A stretch of DNA of 64,000 bases from Agelas oroides (Eukaryota > Porifera > Demospongiae > Agelasida > Agelasidae), in NCBI GenBank assembly GCA_949130485.1, contig OX422189.1, positions 7,845,620-7,909,619 of the forward strand, in the 5' to 3' direction. The notes under the pieces were generated by a model, which had not been told where the DNA came from, searched no databases, and was given only the letters and a program-made list of their open reading frames with translations. Shown here piece by piece: positions 1 to 10,429 of the stretch (position 1 is the first letter of the stretch; each line of letters begins with the position of its first letter). The position numbers and the translations under genes were made by a program.

Positions 1-914
1 TATGGATAATAGTGTCATGTTTACAGCTCTACCTCTACCTACTAGTTGTCCCCCAGGTGGGAGGAGGGTGGACTTGTTCAAGCCAAATTTCTAACATCTC
101 GACAAGGCACCTATGGAGATCATGTTGATGTGTCCCTGTTATGCGTGCCAGTTTTCCCTTTGGGATCCGAAGGCAGATTCAAATCACCTTCTACATGTCT
201 GCCACTTTGTGATACAGAACAACTCACTGTATTACTACACACTATATTACCGTAGAGTATGTAACTTGGCTGGGGAACATTAGAATGCAGTGGGGTGAGT
301 GCTAGACATGTACACTACATAGACCTTTATCTGTTATTACATGTTAATGACGTACATATTATGCAGGAAGGAATCTCACACCAATCAGTGATCAGCAATT
401 TTCTTAGGGACTCCCATGTGTGCTATGTACCTGAGAAACTAAGTTGACATTTTGAGTTTGTACATACTGGTAGGTTATTATGAAAGTCAAAGTCATCACA
501 ATTGTCATGGTTGTGTCATGATCTGAATACAAACTGCACCCATTCCACACTTAGATGAGATGGCCAAACGTATACGCATCTTAAAACTCTTCGCAAAACT
601 CTGGAGAAGGCTTCTGCATACCTTGCCAGATGCCTGGAGTTACAACAAAACACTGGGAAGGCCACACTCATGTAATATTTAACTTCAAGGTGATGCCATT
701 TTGTTCCTTGCAAAACCAGTACGGCATGGCTATACTGGCTGTACCATTGCTGCTGGCCCTGCAGTCATATCGTGTATCATCACGTATGAATACTGTCACA
801 ATCCTCTGGTCCCTCTCTCATCTAGCTCCGCTACATACACCTGATGCCATCCACACAAACACTACAGTCCCATTCACCGGGAAATACTTAATGGGACAGC
901 TGTATTCATACTTA
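1..914. other. Region without a convincing gene
   Basis: No recognisable domain is present. On the plus strand an acceptor-like CCCCAG near position 55 is followed by an open frame to 255, containing GSEGRF and similar unremarkable sequence. It could be an exon, but nothing else supports it. The remaining open frames are short and overlap on both strands. Confidence 0.3.
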
Positions 915-2522
915 TAACAAGACTTAAAAAAAACATTAAAAATGTAAAAAGATGTAGGGATGGCATGCCAAAAAGTATGCAAACAAGGTAGGGATAATGC
1001 ATGAAAGCAAAGGTCAACATATTGGCAAAGCCCCATCCCTACATCTTTTTCACACTGCAGTTGGACAGTGCATGGGGGTCTTCCTAAAATGTACCACAAG
1101 TACATCCCAACCTTTCATGACTGTAGCCTCATTCTCAGGCCACTTCCTAGCTCCTCCCACATGGACTGGGAACGAGGCTACAAATTCACCAACCTTTCTG
1201 CTGTAGCCTCCTTCTCAGGCCACTTCCTAGCTCCTCCCACATGGCCTAGCCGTCGTACATGTAGGTACCTATCAGATAGCTACTAAGTAGCTTTACTGCC
1301 ATCATACTACTTGTAGTGACAGTGGCACCCTTTCTGATACAACCTAGACACTGAGCTTGAGTGGGCTGTAGACTAGTCATAGTGATCAGTGTGTAAACTC
1401 AAGTACTCATGCTAACTGCATGGATGGGTACAGATTCAGCTCTCAAGCATGCTGTCTAACTGCAGTGTGAAAAAGATGTAGGGATGGGGCTTTGCCAATA
1501 TGTTGACCTTTGCTTTCATGCATTATCCCTACCTTGTTTGCATACTTTTTGGCATGCCATCCCTACATCTTTTTACATTTTTAATGTTTTTTTTTTAAGT
1601 CTTGTTTCTGTACTTTTTTGATGTTAATCTCAGTTACAGTTAGACCAAAGCCTAAGAAGATTTCGTTCAAGTGTACCACAACACCAGAACTTGAAACGGC
1701 GTTGACAGTTTAGTAGTAGTTCATAATGTGTAATATAGCCAGCTAGAACCTGATGAAGGGCCAACCGCTCTCCCTACCAAACTTTGTGAAGCCAATTTCA
1801 TGATTCAGTTGTCATGACGACTATAAAACTATCATACTGACAACTGACCATCCTAGCTTTACAGTTCACAAAAGCTGTGAGCAGGCTATTTTTAGTGTAG
1901 CTACAAGTAGGTAGCGCCTTACCTACGTGGTGTTCATAAGCCTTGCCCAATGCCGCGGGAGGAAAAGACCGTGCCAGCCGTGCGTACTGCCCTCTGGCCA
2001 TTTCGCCTGTGTACTAGTCTCGCTTCCAGACCAATGACCGTGGTCTTTGGTCTGGGAACGAGACTTCTTGCGCGCATGCGTACAAAATTATAAAATGGCG
2101 TCCTAAGCAACGGACAGCAGCTGCAGAGTGTTGTGAATGGCTTTTGTTGACCAGGGTGAATTTGAAGCTATGAAGACGCTGAGTGGCTGGGAAGCTGAGC
2201 GCTGTGATGAGCATTCGTTTCATGCTAAAATCAAGGTGAGTACTTGAGCCGTTTTCGAGTTATCGTCGTTTGACAAGTGGTCTGAACAAAGAAGAATACG
2301 AAAAATGGCACTTTTGCTACCGCACACTTTTGCGTTTAGCTGTCTTCCGCGTGGCTTTTGGGCAACTATATGAGTCTTGCTGATCATAAAGGCACTCAAA
2401 GAGGAAGCCTGGGCGCTTAAATAAGCTTTTAGCACATTTCTGGTAGTAAAGTTATACGGCTTTTGCTTTTTAAGTATTGCATATATTGCGCGTCGGCGCC
2501 ATCCCTACATAGAGAGTCTACC
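915..2522 (+). mobile_element. Repeat family R1, copy 1 (~1.6 kb, with internal inverted repeats)
   Basis: The stretch is shared with 6853-8432. Near its left end two ~125-bp arms (about 938-1063 and 1460-1588) are inverted repeats of each other. Each contains the self-complementary motifs GATGTAGGGATGG and CCATCCCTACATC. The interior (1064-1459) holds palindromic TAGCCTC..GAGGCTA elements. The right part (1589-2522) is unique-looking sequence with an exon-like segment. The right end is a short palindrome, AGAGTCTACCGACTCT, preceded by CCATCCCTACAT. No transposase is visible, so this appears to be a non-autonomous DNA element. The family class was not determined. Confidence 0.7.
2017..2250 (+). 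other. Promoter-like segment and short first-exon-like ORF inside R1
   Basis: A GC-richer segment contains a short inverted repeat (GTCTCGCTTCCAGACC .. GGTCTGGGAACGAGAC) and an AAAATGGCG motif resembling a YY1 initiator site. An ATG at 2137 opens a 33-codon frame (MAFVDQGEFEAMKTL...) that runs to a consensus donor AAG|GTGAGT at 2235/2236, with a stop 12 bases later if unspliced. The same segment occurs in the second R1 copy (8017-8135) with the ATG changed. This suggests a captured promoter and first exon. Function unknown. Confidence 0.4.
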
Positions 2523-2608
2523 GACTCTCTGATGAAGAACTGTTCATTACAACAATATGTCAAAGATGAACACAACTTGGTACTAGCATAATTAGCTACT
2601 CAACTGCT

Positions 2609-2892
2609 TCAGTAAATTTTTGTCAGTTTCAATTTTGTCACGGCAACTCCATTTTGATTCACTCGATCACTTCTCAGAGCCTTCACTAAGGTCTCCCATG
2701 TTGGCAATCCCCTCCTAGTCACTTGGTCTTCTTTCTGCACCCACGCAGCTATCATGTCCTCTCTAAATGTATTTGAGCTTTCCATGTGTTTCAAATGAGG
2801 ATGGGTTAGCCCAAGAGTTAGCCCCAAATAATAGATGTCTGTCTGCTTAAGATTTAGCAGGCATTCTGTGACCTCAAGAAGATCATTAATAC
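2609..2892 (-). CDS. Terminal exon: Death domain
   Basis: The acceptor ACACAG is at 2893/2894. The exon encodes about 94 residues, with the six-helix Death-fold pattern LGLTLGLTHPHLKHME, FREDMIAAWVQ and LPTWETLVKALRS, then a stop. Death domains bind other Death domains to build signalling complexes in the cytoplasm. The incoming phase (1) matches the donor of the preceding exon at 2988. Plain Death domain recognition is confident; the binding partner cannot be inferred. Confidence 0.8.
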
Positions 2893-5635
2893 CTGTGTGA
2901 ATGATGCAGCAAAAACAATACTTTATCCAAAACATTAAATACTACCGTCCAAGACAATTACCCTCTTACTATAGCAACTATACATACTCAATTCAACAGT
3001 TGGTGATTTCTGCACTGGAGTTGCAACAACAGTTGGCCCTTCTGTATGGGGTGATGAGGCTGAGCTAGGCACATTCACACGATGCTGAGATCCTGCATCC
3101 AATCAAATGTAAGACACTAACAATAATAAAACTAGTGAGATAAACATACTGTACATATAACATCTTCAGCAAAAACGCCCTAGGATGTAGCCTAGAATAC
3201 ATGAGCCCATTCCCCTGTGAAAATTTACAACCTTCTGGATCAATTCAGTTATTCTACTTTATATAATTATTGTATACACTAACCAGGGTGGTGAACTATT
3301 ACAAAGAAGTCATTCTCATCTTCAGTTCCCAGCAACTTCACTTTGTATTCCAGTGGCTCTGGGGCTTTATCCTTTAGAAGCCATTTTAGCAAGAGTACAC
3401 ATTCAGGTACCCAAGTACTTTCTGATGAGAAATTATTGACACGATCTTTCTTGATCTAAGATTAAAGACACAAGAATCATTGCTAGATCCGAGAGCTGGA
3501 ATGATTCATAAACTTAGTAAAGCTACTTTTATACATGTGGACTCACGCAAGCCTTATGAAGTGGTTTGATTTCCCATCCACTGTCTATCTGTGTACCATC
3601 ATCAGGGATGTCAAGGGCTACATGGTCACCACCAAATGTAATGGGAGGAGCTATGTCATATTCCTGCTGATACTTCCTCTTCACCACCTGAAACACAAAT
3701 TATACTTCAAACAAAAGTACCGTAAAATCGGGACGGTACCTATTTTTGAAATTAGCAGCCCGAATGGGTGCTTGTTTTCATGGGGTGCTAATAAACGCAT
3801 GTGTAACAACTCAAGGTTTGCAAGAACAAAATCTATCTTGGTACAATGAAGTGCATGTATTTATAGTGATCTAGAAAAGTTTGTAATGAGCTAACCATAT
3901 CCTTTACACCAACACATTAGCCATAGAAGTGAATTTTTAGATCTATACAAAACTGAAGTATCAAAGTAAACAGTACAAGGTGCTACAACCAATACAAAAA
4001 CCATAAATGTAGTCAATGCTTAAATGTCAATGTGGGAACGGATTAGCTGTGTATATTTTAGGCCTAGAGGTTCTTTTTCGATTTCCAGTACGTTAGCATC
4101 CGTATGCTATACAGTGATTTATATGGTTAGGGTGTGGTTAGGGTTAGGTTAGGGCTGATATAAATACAGTATAGCATATGGATGCTAACGTACTGCCCAA
4201 TGTTTATAGCTTTTCTACAACCAGAGATACACGCAGTCAGCATTGCCAACCCCCGCCCACCAATGTAAAGCGCTTGGAACCAATGAATCCATGAAAGGTT
4301 TCTGCTACTTCCTGGATGTTTTATCAAGAGGCCTTGCCTAAATTTTGGTTTTTATCTCGTGTCGATAGCTTGCTTACAGTTGGAGATAGACACTTGCGAA
4401 AAGTAGCTGCTACATTCGAAAAAGCCGAATCAGCAAATTCACTTCCGTTTGCACGGTAACGGGTGCCTATTTTTGTATGGGTGCTTATAAACGTGATATG
4501 GTTGTTGTAATCGAAATGGGTGCCTATATTCATGGGGTGCTAATTTTGTGTGGGTGCTTATTATTTTACGGTAATACTGAGATACAATTTCTTTCCATAC
4601 TTACTGTGAGGCACATCTCCAGGTCTTTGGTAACCACAAAGTGGCAGTAGTATCAGTGGTCTTGCAGGTGTTTGATTGTGAAGTATACTTGAGCACAGTA
4701 CTGACAGGAGTGCTCACCAGGTGTCACTTTCTTTGCTATTCCATTCCCAGAAAAGTGAGCAGCAGAAAGCACTCCATGTTTACTGCCACAGGTGAAGGAC
4801 CCTCCATCAGCGATCTTAAACTTGTATGGAAGGGATTTTTGGGTGCAATTAGTGCGAACAAAGCATAGCTGACTGGGGTTGCTGAAGTTAGCACAATGCT
4901 GAGCTTCTATTCTGACTGGCTTCATAAATTTTCCAGGAGTAGCCACCCAGTACACAGCACTAACAAGCTCATAGCCTTCAGGAAGTTCAAACTGGCCTGA
5001 GAGCGAGGCTTTGATGTTGACACGATATTCAGGAGTACCTTCAGGAAGGGCATTCTCTGGAACATGCAGCTTAAACCCATAATCTTTCCAGTGAAAGTCC
5101 ATGGCTTCATTTGTGACTACTACCTCTTCTTCACCAACAACCTCAATCCCAAGTAAACTACTGTAACCTGCAAGAGTCATAAAAGAGAAACATTTATAAA
5201 AAAATTATCAGTAAGTACTCGACACTTGGATGAAAATCACTGGGTTATCTACATACTATAACCTGTCAGCTATTTGTGTGAGTGGAGACAGAGATTTGTT
5301 GCTGAGCCACTATAGATCATAGCAGCCAAGTGGCCTTCTAATAGCTGGTCTGGTAGTGCCAAATTTGTGCAAACTTTCATAATGAAATTTGATTGAATCC
5401 TGCAGTATGTGGTTGTCTGCAGTGACCGTCTGTACTTTGTAATCACTCAGTGCAGCATGTGTACTCACTAGCCTTTGACTTTTTCTGGTCTAGCTGTCTT
5501 TTAAGTTCCTCAATCTCAGCTTCCCGTATCTTTATTTGCTGCATGACACAACAGTATTTATAACCTTATGTTCAGTTGATATATATCAATGTTGTGCACT
5601 TACCACTTTCAGAGAAGTGTCGGTTTCACCAATGC
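2609..5635 (-). CDS. ZU5 / UPA-like / Death-domain protein gene (contains an in-frame stop)
   Basis: This is the minus-strand gene core, with exons agreeing in phase at 5635-5604, 5538-5469, 5167-4605, 3687-3547, 3455-3284, 3092-2988 and 2892-2609. In order they encode a linker, a coiled-coil-like segment (IREAEIEELKRQLDQKK), a ZU5 domain, a UPA-like region, a Ser/Thr/Pro-rich linker and a C-terminal Death domain ending at a stop at 2609. ZU5-UPA-Death is the cytoplasmic layout of UNC5 netrin receptors and of PIDD/ankyrin relatives. Animals such as sponges carry many cytosolic relatives, so a signalling adaptor is likely. The true 5' end was not found; candidate upstream exons lie at 6005-6288 and 11733-11813. 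A TGA at 4655-4653 interrupts the frame inside a conserved stretch, so the gene may be a recent pseudogene, a null allele or a sequence error. Confidence 0.75.
2988..3687 (-). CDS. Three exons: UPA-like region and Ser/Thr linker
   Basis: Exon 3687-3547 (47 codons, phase 0-0) encodes a start VVKRKYQQEYD and VALDIPDDG. Exon 3455-3284 (phase 0-1) encodes WVPECVLLLKWLLKD and YKVKLLGTEDENDFFV. Exon 3092-2988 (phase 1-1) encodes a low-complexity linker rich in Ser, Pro, Thr and Val. The first two have clear paralogues in the kinase gene at 42203-42057 and 37499-37313, with the same exon boundaries and phases. This supports them as real conserved exons. The region occupies the position of the UPA domain between ZU5 and Death; that name is positional inference. 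Confidence 0.7.
3718..4573. mobile_element. TIR element in an intron (TACCGTAAAAT ends)
   Basis: The ends TACCGTAAAAT and ATTTTACGGTA are inverted. Internal copies of GGGTGCTTATAAACG and GGGTGCTAAT-like words occur near both ends. No coding capacity was recognised, so it looks like a non-autonomous DNA transposon lying within the intron between the ZU5 exon and the exon at 3687. A second palindromic element is nested inside. Confidence 0.55.
4086..4195. mobile_element. Nested 110-bp palindromic element
   Basis: Arms of about 27 bp (CAGTACGTTAGCATCCGTAT.. and the inverted ..GCTAACGTACTG) flank a centre containing GGTTAGG repeats. It is inserted in the larger TACCGTAAAAT element. Confidence 0.55.
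4605..5167 (-). CDS. ZU5-domain exon with in-frame TGA
   Basis: The exon lies between the acceptor TTGCAG (5169/5168) and donor GTAAGT (4604). It encodes a ZU5 domain recognisable from WKDYGFKLHVPENALPEG, VSAVYWVATPGKFMKPV and SLPYKFKIADGG. Downstream is HSCQYCAQVYFTIKHLQDH, then TGA (4655-4653), then YYCHFVVTKDLEMCLT in the same frame up to the donor. The paralogous exon at 42425-42265 continues through this point without a stop (YCAQLYVNMKQMYDWRFYF). The post-stop sequence is clearly coding, and the next exon joins it in phase 0. Confidence 0.75.
5469..5635 (-). CDS. Two short exons: linker and coiled coil
   Basis: Exon 5635-5604 (32 nt) reads GIGETDTSLKV. Exon 5538-5469 (70 nt) reads QIKIREAEIEELKRQLDQKK plus SKA, a heptad-like charged helix. 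Both have consensus acceptors and donors, and phases that run into the ZU5 exon. They are the most 5' exons joined with reasonable certainty. Confidence 0.6.
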
Positions 5636-5684
5636 CTGTATATGTTATACCAAGAGTGATACAATTATGATCGCTGTAATGAGA

Positions 5685-5895
5685 TTTTAATGTTATGAGG
5701 CAAAAATAGTGGAAAGTAAAAGCCGGCAGTTGCAGGGAATTTTAAAGCCAGCTTGGGCACCTGGCCTTAGCCACCAGTGCTTTACCACTGAGCTACGACA
5801 ACCAGACAACCACCAGTCCCCAACAATTCTCTACATGTACTGCACAGGTGGCACTGAATGACTCAGTTCAACAGCCACTCAGTATCTGCTGCCAG
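5685..5895 (-). repeat. tRNA-derived SINE, copy 1
   Basis: A degraded minus-strand copy of the SINE seen three more times at 17.9-18.6 kb. It contains the tRNA-like A-box region (TAGCTCAGTGG, here mutated) and flanks such as CACCTGTGCAGTACATGTAGAG. It is not a functional tRNA gene, because the fold is incomplete. Confidence 0.6.
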
Positions 5896-6004
5896 AAGTT
5901 TGTTAGGAGTCAACCACAAACGTTTCTCCATCAGAACTTGTTGCTTGAGATTTTGAAGCCAGGAGCCATACTGCACTCTCTCCAGATGCCTCTGGTTTGG
6001 TGAA

Positions 6005-6288
6005 TTAATACTTGCAACTTAGAAAGTTGTTGAAATCGAATACATGTATACAGGATTGATTGTAAGAAGTAACTACGTAATAATGCAGTGAACAGTCAAA
6101 ACAATATAAAACAGAACTTTCATCATCTTTAGTGTAGTAAAGTGCCAATTTGTAGGAGCCTGGAATGACGTCAAACAACAGAGGACTGTAGAGAGATGTG
6201 GCTACACCATCAGTGAGTGAGCCCCCTCCAATTGACAGTGATTGATGTGATGATAGCAACTCAGGTTTGTGTTGTACAAGAACGATCA
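6005..6288 (-). CDS. Possible exon, unknown protein
   Basis: An acceptor-like AATCACAG at 6290/6289 is followed by 94 open codons ending in TAA at 6005. The text looks protein-like (SIGGGSLTDGVATSLYSPLL, FDVIPGSYKLALYYTKDD), but I do not recognise a family. It sits upstream of the ZU5 gene exons on the same strand and could be an alternative terminal exon, or an exon of a neighbouring gene. Chance cannot be excluded. Confidence 0.3.
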
Positions 6289-6852
6289 CTGTGATTAATT
6301 ACTCTATACTCATTGCATGTGCATTAGCAACATGATTGTGATGCAATAGCTATGGACTAAAATGAAGTTGAAGTTAACTATGCTCAACATATTATCTTAA
6401 ACAGAGTTGAGACTTTCATTGGTTCATAACTAACTAATTATCTACTGTTGACATTCCTCATACATAGCCAAATACACCTACCATCACTTAGACGCTGCTT
6501 CTTCAGCACCACCATACAGTACAGAAGTAAATATAACATTAACAATAAATAGCAAGGAGTTTACACTTAAACTATCTGTGACCATGTGGCATTGATAAAC
6601 TTACCTCCTTGCTCACTTGCTTTCTTTTTCCTGTAATGACTCCAAATTGCCTCTGAACATCTAGAGTGAGATAGATTTGAGTGGGAACATTCACATTTAA
6701 GAGTAAATGTAATGGTAGTACGCTAATTCAACTTGGTTTGTAACACTTCATGGTTGAGAAGCATACTGGACAAATTTATTCCATCTGAATGGCCTTATTA
6801 GTCATACTGAACTTGCTTACATGATCTTTGCTAGAGCAATCACTAATATATA

Positions 6853-8432
6853 AAACAAGACGTAAAAAGATGGAGGGATGGCATGCCAAAAAGTATGCAA
6901 ACAAGGTAGGGATAATGCATGAAAGCAAAGGTCAACATATTGGCAAAGCCCCATCCCTACATCTTTTTCATACTGCAGTTAGCGTGCTTGAGTTGAGAGC
7001 TGAATCTGCACCCATCCATGCAGTTATGCTGTGCATGAGTACTTAAGTTTACACACTGTCTATGACTAGTCTTCAGCCCACTCAAGCTCAGTGTCTAGGT
7101 TGTATCAGAAAGGGTGCCACTGTCACTACAAGTAGTATGTGGACAGTAAAGCTACTTGGTAGCTATCTGATAGCTACGTACGAGGCAAACATACCTATAG
7201 GCTATACAGACACAGATGCTGGATCATACTCCTCGTTCCCAGGCCATGTGGGAGGAGCTAGGAAGTGGCCTGAGAACGAGGCTACAGCCATGATGAACTG
7301 CCAGTAAAGGTTGGAGTAAACTTGTGGTACGTCTAGGAAGACCCTCATGCACTGTCTAACTGCAGTGTGAAAAAGATGTAGGGATGGGGCTTTGCCAATA
7401 TGTTGACCTTTGCTTTCATGCATTATCCCTACCTTGTTTGCATACTTTTTGGCATGCCATCCCTACATCTTTTTACGTTTTTTAAGTCTTGTTTCTGTAC
7501 TTTTTTGATGTTAATCTCAGTTACAGTTAGACCTAAGCCTAAGAATAATATTTCAAGTGTAACCACAACACCAGAACTTGAAATGGCGTTGACAGTAATA
7601 GTAGTAGTTCCAGGCATGTAATAATAATGTGTAATATAGCCAACTAGAACCTGATGAAGGGCCAACCGCTCTCCCTACCAAACTTTGTGAAACCAATTTC
7701 ATGATTCAGTTGTCAATCACATGACGACTGACCAGCTGCAGCACAGAAAACTATCATACTGACAACTTACCATGCATGCTAGCTTTACAGTTCACTAAAG
7801 CTGTGAGTAGGCTATTTTTAGTGTAGCTACAAGTAGGTAGCGCCTTACCTACGTGGTGTTCATAAGCCTTGTCCAATGCCGCGACAGTGCCAGCTAGGCG
7901 CGCGTACTAGTCTCGCTTCCAGACCAATGACCGTGGTCTTTGGTCTGGGAACGAGACTTCGTATGCGCATGCGTACAAAATTTGAAAATGGCGTCCTAAG
8001 CAACGGACAGCAGCCTCAGTGTGTTGTGAATCGCTTTTCTTGACCAGGGTAAATTTGAAGTAATGAAGACGCTGAGTGGTTGGGAAGCTGCGCGCTGTGA
8101 TGGACATCAGTTTCGTGCTAAAATCAAGGTGAGTACTTGAGCTGTTTTCGAGTTATCGTCGTTTTGACAAGTGGTCTGAACAAAGAAAGAAGAAAGAAAG
8201 AATACGAAAAATGGCACTTTCATGACCGCACACTTTTGCGTTTAGCTATCTTCCGCGTGGCTTTTGGCCACTTATATGAGTCTTGCTGATCACAAAGCCA
8301 CTCAAAGAGGAAGCCTGGGCGCTTAAATAAGCTTTTAGTGTGTCTGTGGTGAAGTTATACGGCTTTTGCTTAAGTATTGCACATATTGCGCGTCAGCGCC
8401 ATCCCTACATAGAGAGTCTACGACTCTCTGAT
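6853..8432 (+). mobile_element. Repeat family R1, copy 2, with interior inverted relative to copy 1
   Basis: Left arm about 6860-6981 and right arm about 7348-7487 are inverted repeats, matching those of copy 1. The distal part 7488-8432 is collinear with 1589-2522. The segment between the arms (6982-7347) is the reverse complement of 1064-1459. For example, its right edge read on the minus strand (GACAGTGCATGAGGGTCTTC) matches the left edge of copy 1. The right end has CCATCCCTACATAGAGAGTC. No transposase ORF is visible. Confidence 0.7.
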
Positions 8433-8479
8433 AAGGGTATTCACTTAACTCTTTACCGACCGTAGCAAATTATTAACCC

Positions 8480-8558
8480 TCGGCGCGCATGCGCAGCGAG
8501 GGTTACGGTAGTTAACCCTCGGCCCACATGCGCGAGAGGGTTACAGTAGTTGTCCTGT

Positions 8559-8594
<36 letters not shown>

Positions 8595-8595
8595 G
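8480..8595. repeat. AACCCTCG direct repeat and (GT)n microsatellite
   Basis: Two copies of a ~45-bp unit begin TTAACCCTCGGC, each with a GCATGCGC core and its complement GAGGGTTA. They are followed by about 18 GT dinucleotides. They form the left subterminal region of the TTAA element. Confidence 0.6.
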
Positions 8596-8929
8596 TTTTC
8601 TCTGTTCTGCCTTCTCGCGCTTTTAGGCGTCCAACGAGAGGTATCAGCGGCTACAGCGCGGAAAATGCAGTAAAATCAAAAAGCCGTTTTCTCTAAAACT
8701 GCTTAGTTCAAAAGTTAGAAGCGTTATAAACTTACGTATTACCGCGACTAAGTCAGCCATTTTCTTCACGTGCAATGTTTCCGTATACCTCTCCGTAACA
8801 CGTACGTAACGGTAATGTGTGATCATGTGAGTCGGTATTGTGGTTTTTCGTCTAACTTTACGTTTGCGACTGTCTTTTACGAGAGGTTCAGAAAGGTATG
8901 CCCACAGTGTAATACCGTAGATTAGGTGT

Positions 8930-9300
8930 ATGCGTCTGAGAAAGGTATGCCCACAGTGTAATACTGTAGTGCACGTGAAGAGGTCAGTTTGTGACTGTGG
9001 CCATGCCTTCGCAGCGAAGAAAAGGAAAGCACGTCTGAGAAAGGTATTCCCACAGTGTAATACCGTAGTGCACGTGAAGAGGTCAGTTTGTGACTGTGGC
9101 CATGCCTTTGCATCGAAGAAAAGGAAAGCACGGTGTACTGCTGTTGAGGAACCTGAGAACGCAATGAAACGTAGAAAAGCCTTTCTGTCTGAGGAAGAGT
9201 TACTAGTGAGGAAAGAGAGAGACAAAGTCCGCTAAACGAGTAATAGAGCTTCTGAAACAAGTGAGCAGACTTTGCACAGGCAAGAACAGAACCGAACACA
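8930..9300 (+). pseudogene. Tandem zinc-ribbon ORF remnant in the TTAA element
   Basis: Two 99-bp tandem units each encode 33 residues around CPQCNTVVHVKRSVCDCGHAF, a CxxC..CxC zinc-ribbon-like motif. The first Cys of unit 2 is changed to Phe. A partial third unit start lies near 8895. A basic stretch (AAKKRKAR, KRRKAFLSEEE) follows. TAA at 9233-9235 breaks the frame, which otherwise continues as NRASETSEQTLHRQEQNRTH to about 9303. There the palindromic insertion occurs, and the frame resumes at 9560 as HMASMRASETS. It is probably a transposon-associated DNA-binding protein now broken; the family name is uncertain. Confidence 0.5.
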
Positions 9301-9304
9301 TATG

Positions 9305-9559
9305 TGACAGTCCCGTGTAGAAATCGAAGGTTATTCCGTTGCGTATTTCGATCGCATCGCTGCGTTCAAAGCGCCGTATCGCTGAACCTCCATTAAGGGC
9401 GGGGCTCATACGCGCTTCGTAGATGCGTAAATAGCTAACGAGTCTACGAAGCGCGTATGAGCCCCGCCCTTAACGGAAGTTCAGCGATACGGCGCTTTGA
9501 ACGCAACGATGCGATCGAAATACGCAACGGAATAACCTTCGATTTCTACACGGGACTGC
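9305..9559. mobile_element. 255-bp near-perfect palindromic insertion with 8-bp duplication
   Basis: Arms of more than 100 bp (starting CAGTCCCGTGTAGAAATCGA and ending with its complement) flank a short centre around 9420-9440. CACATATG occurs immediately on each side (9297-9304 and 9560-9567), consistent with an 8-bp target duplication. Removing the insert restores the flanking reading frame (..RTH-MASMRASET..). It is a fold-back MITE. Confidence 0.75.
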
Positions 9560-10264
9560 CACATATGGCAAGCATGAGAGCTTCTGAAACATCTTATTCT
9601 AAAAATACCATACCTACTTGTGCAACTCTATAACCTATCATCAATCACCTAAACCAATTATGATAAGCATAAACACTTATTGTCTAGCTTGCGCCGAGGG
9701 TTCTGCACTTCTGTGCTGTTCATTGCAATATTACATGAACGACCACACAGGAATTCCGGAAGCGGCTGAGACGACATGTTGTATACAGTTACTCCGTGTT
9801 ATATCTCCAGTTGCAAACCAGCTACAGACTTCTGGTCCAAAACATTGGAGAACCTTAGGCTTTGCCTAGCTTCGCTGTAGTTTTGAAGCTTACCACTAAA
9901 GAGCAAGCTTGGATATAAACCCGATCTTTTTATACCGGAAGTTGCTACCTTCGGTCAGTTCTGGTGCCTGTAACTTGGATGTTACAGTTCTGCTTCCTTT
10001 GAAATCTGAAGCGAAGTTAAAGCTTTCATTTAGCTACATGTTGCTTTTTACCGCATCTTCGTAGCTTGTATACTTCTCGAGATCGGTCGCGACAAGCACG
10101 GCCCGGTCGATTGCGCTAGCACGACACGCTACGCTACGTTCAACTTCCGCCTCATCGAAGTGCTTGTTGCAATTAAAATGTGCACGATTAGCTTCCGGTG
10201 GGTGTAATTGCCGAGCACCATAGCGGGAGGCTACTAATCTTGCAGTGCGTTCTCGGTTGGCGGG

Positions 10265-10420
10265 GTGTGGCTTTGACTTCCGTCCCGCTTTAGGAATGCA
10301 ATTTGTCACGCTTCAGGAATGCAATTTGTCCCGCTTTAGGAATGCAATTTGTCACGCTTCAGGAATGCAATTTGCACGCTTTTGGAATGCAATTCGTCAC
10401 GCTTCAGGAATGCAAAGGTA
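10265..10420. repeat. GGAATGCAATTTG minisatellite (~23 bp x 6-7)
   Basis: Tandem units of the type CGCTTCAGGAATGCAATTTGTC vary in length by one or two bases. A related array with GGAATGTCAATTTGCG units occurs at 27595-27670, and both are preceded by similar ATTGCCGAGC sequence. They probably belong to related transposons. Confidence 0.65.
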
Positions 10421-10429
10421 TGGTTTGTG

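Noticed and set aside
4665..4720. 41-nt intron that would remove part of the ZU5 exon near the TGA
   Set aside because: A GTACTG..GCAAG segment could be spliced, but it would shift the frame and the next exon would then terminate. The straight reading with the TGA keeps the conserved residues in phase.
8644..9299. 193- and 125-residue minus-strand open frames
   Set aside because: They are reverse-strand shadows of the tandem zinc-ribbon repeat, and their duplicated text simply mirrors it.
10265..10420. CRISPR-like array
   Set aside because: Repeats of ~23 bp follow each other without spacers, in a eukaryotic transposon context. It is a minisatellite.
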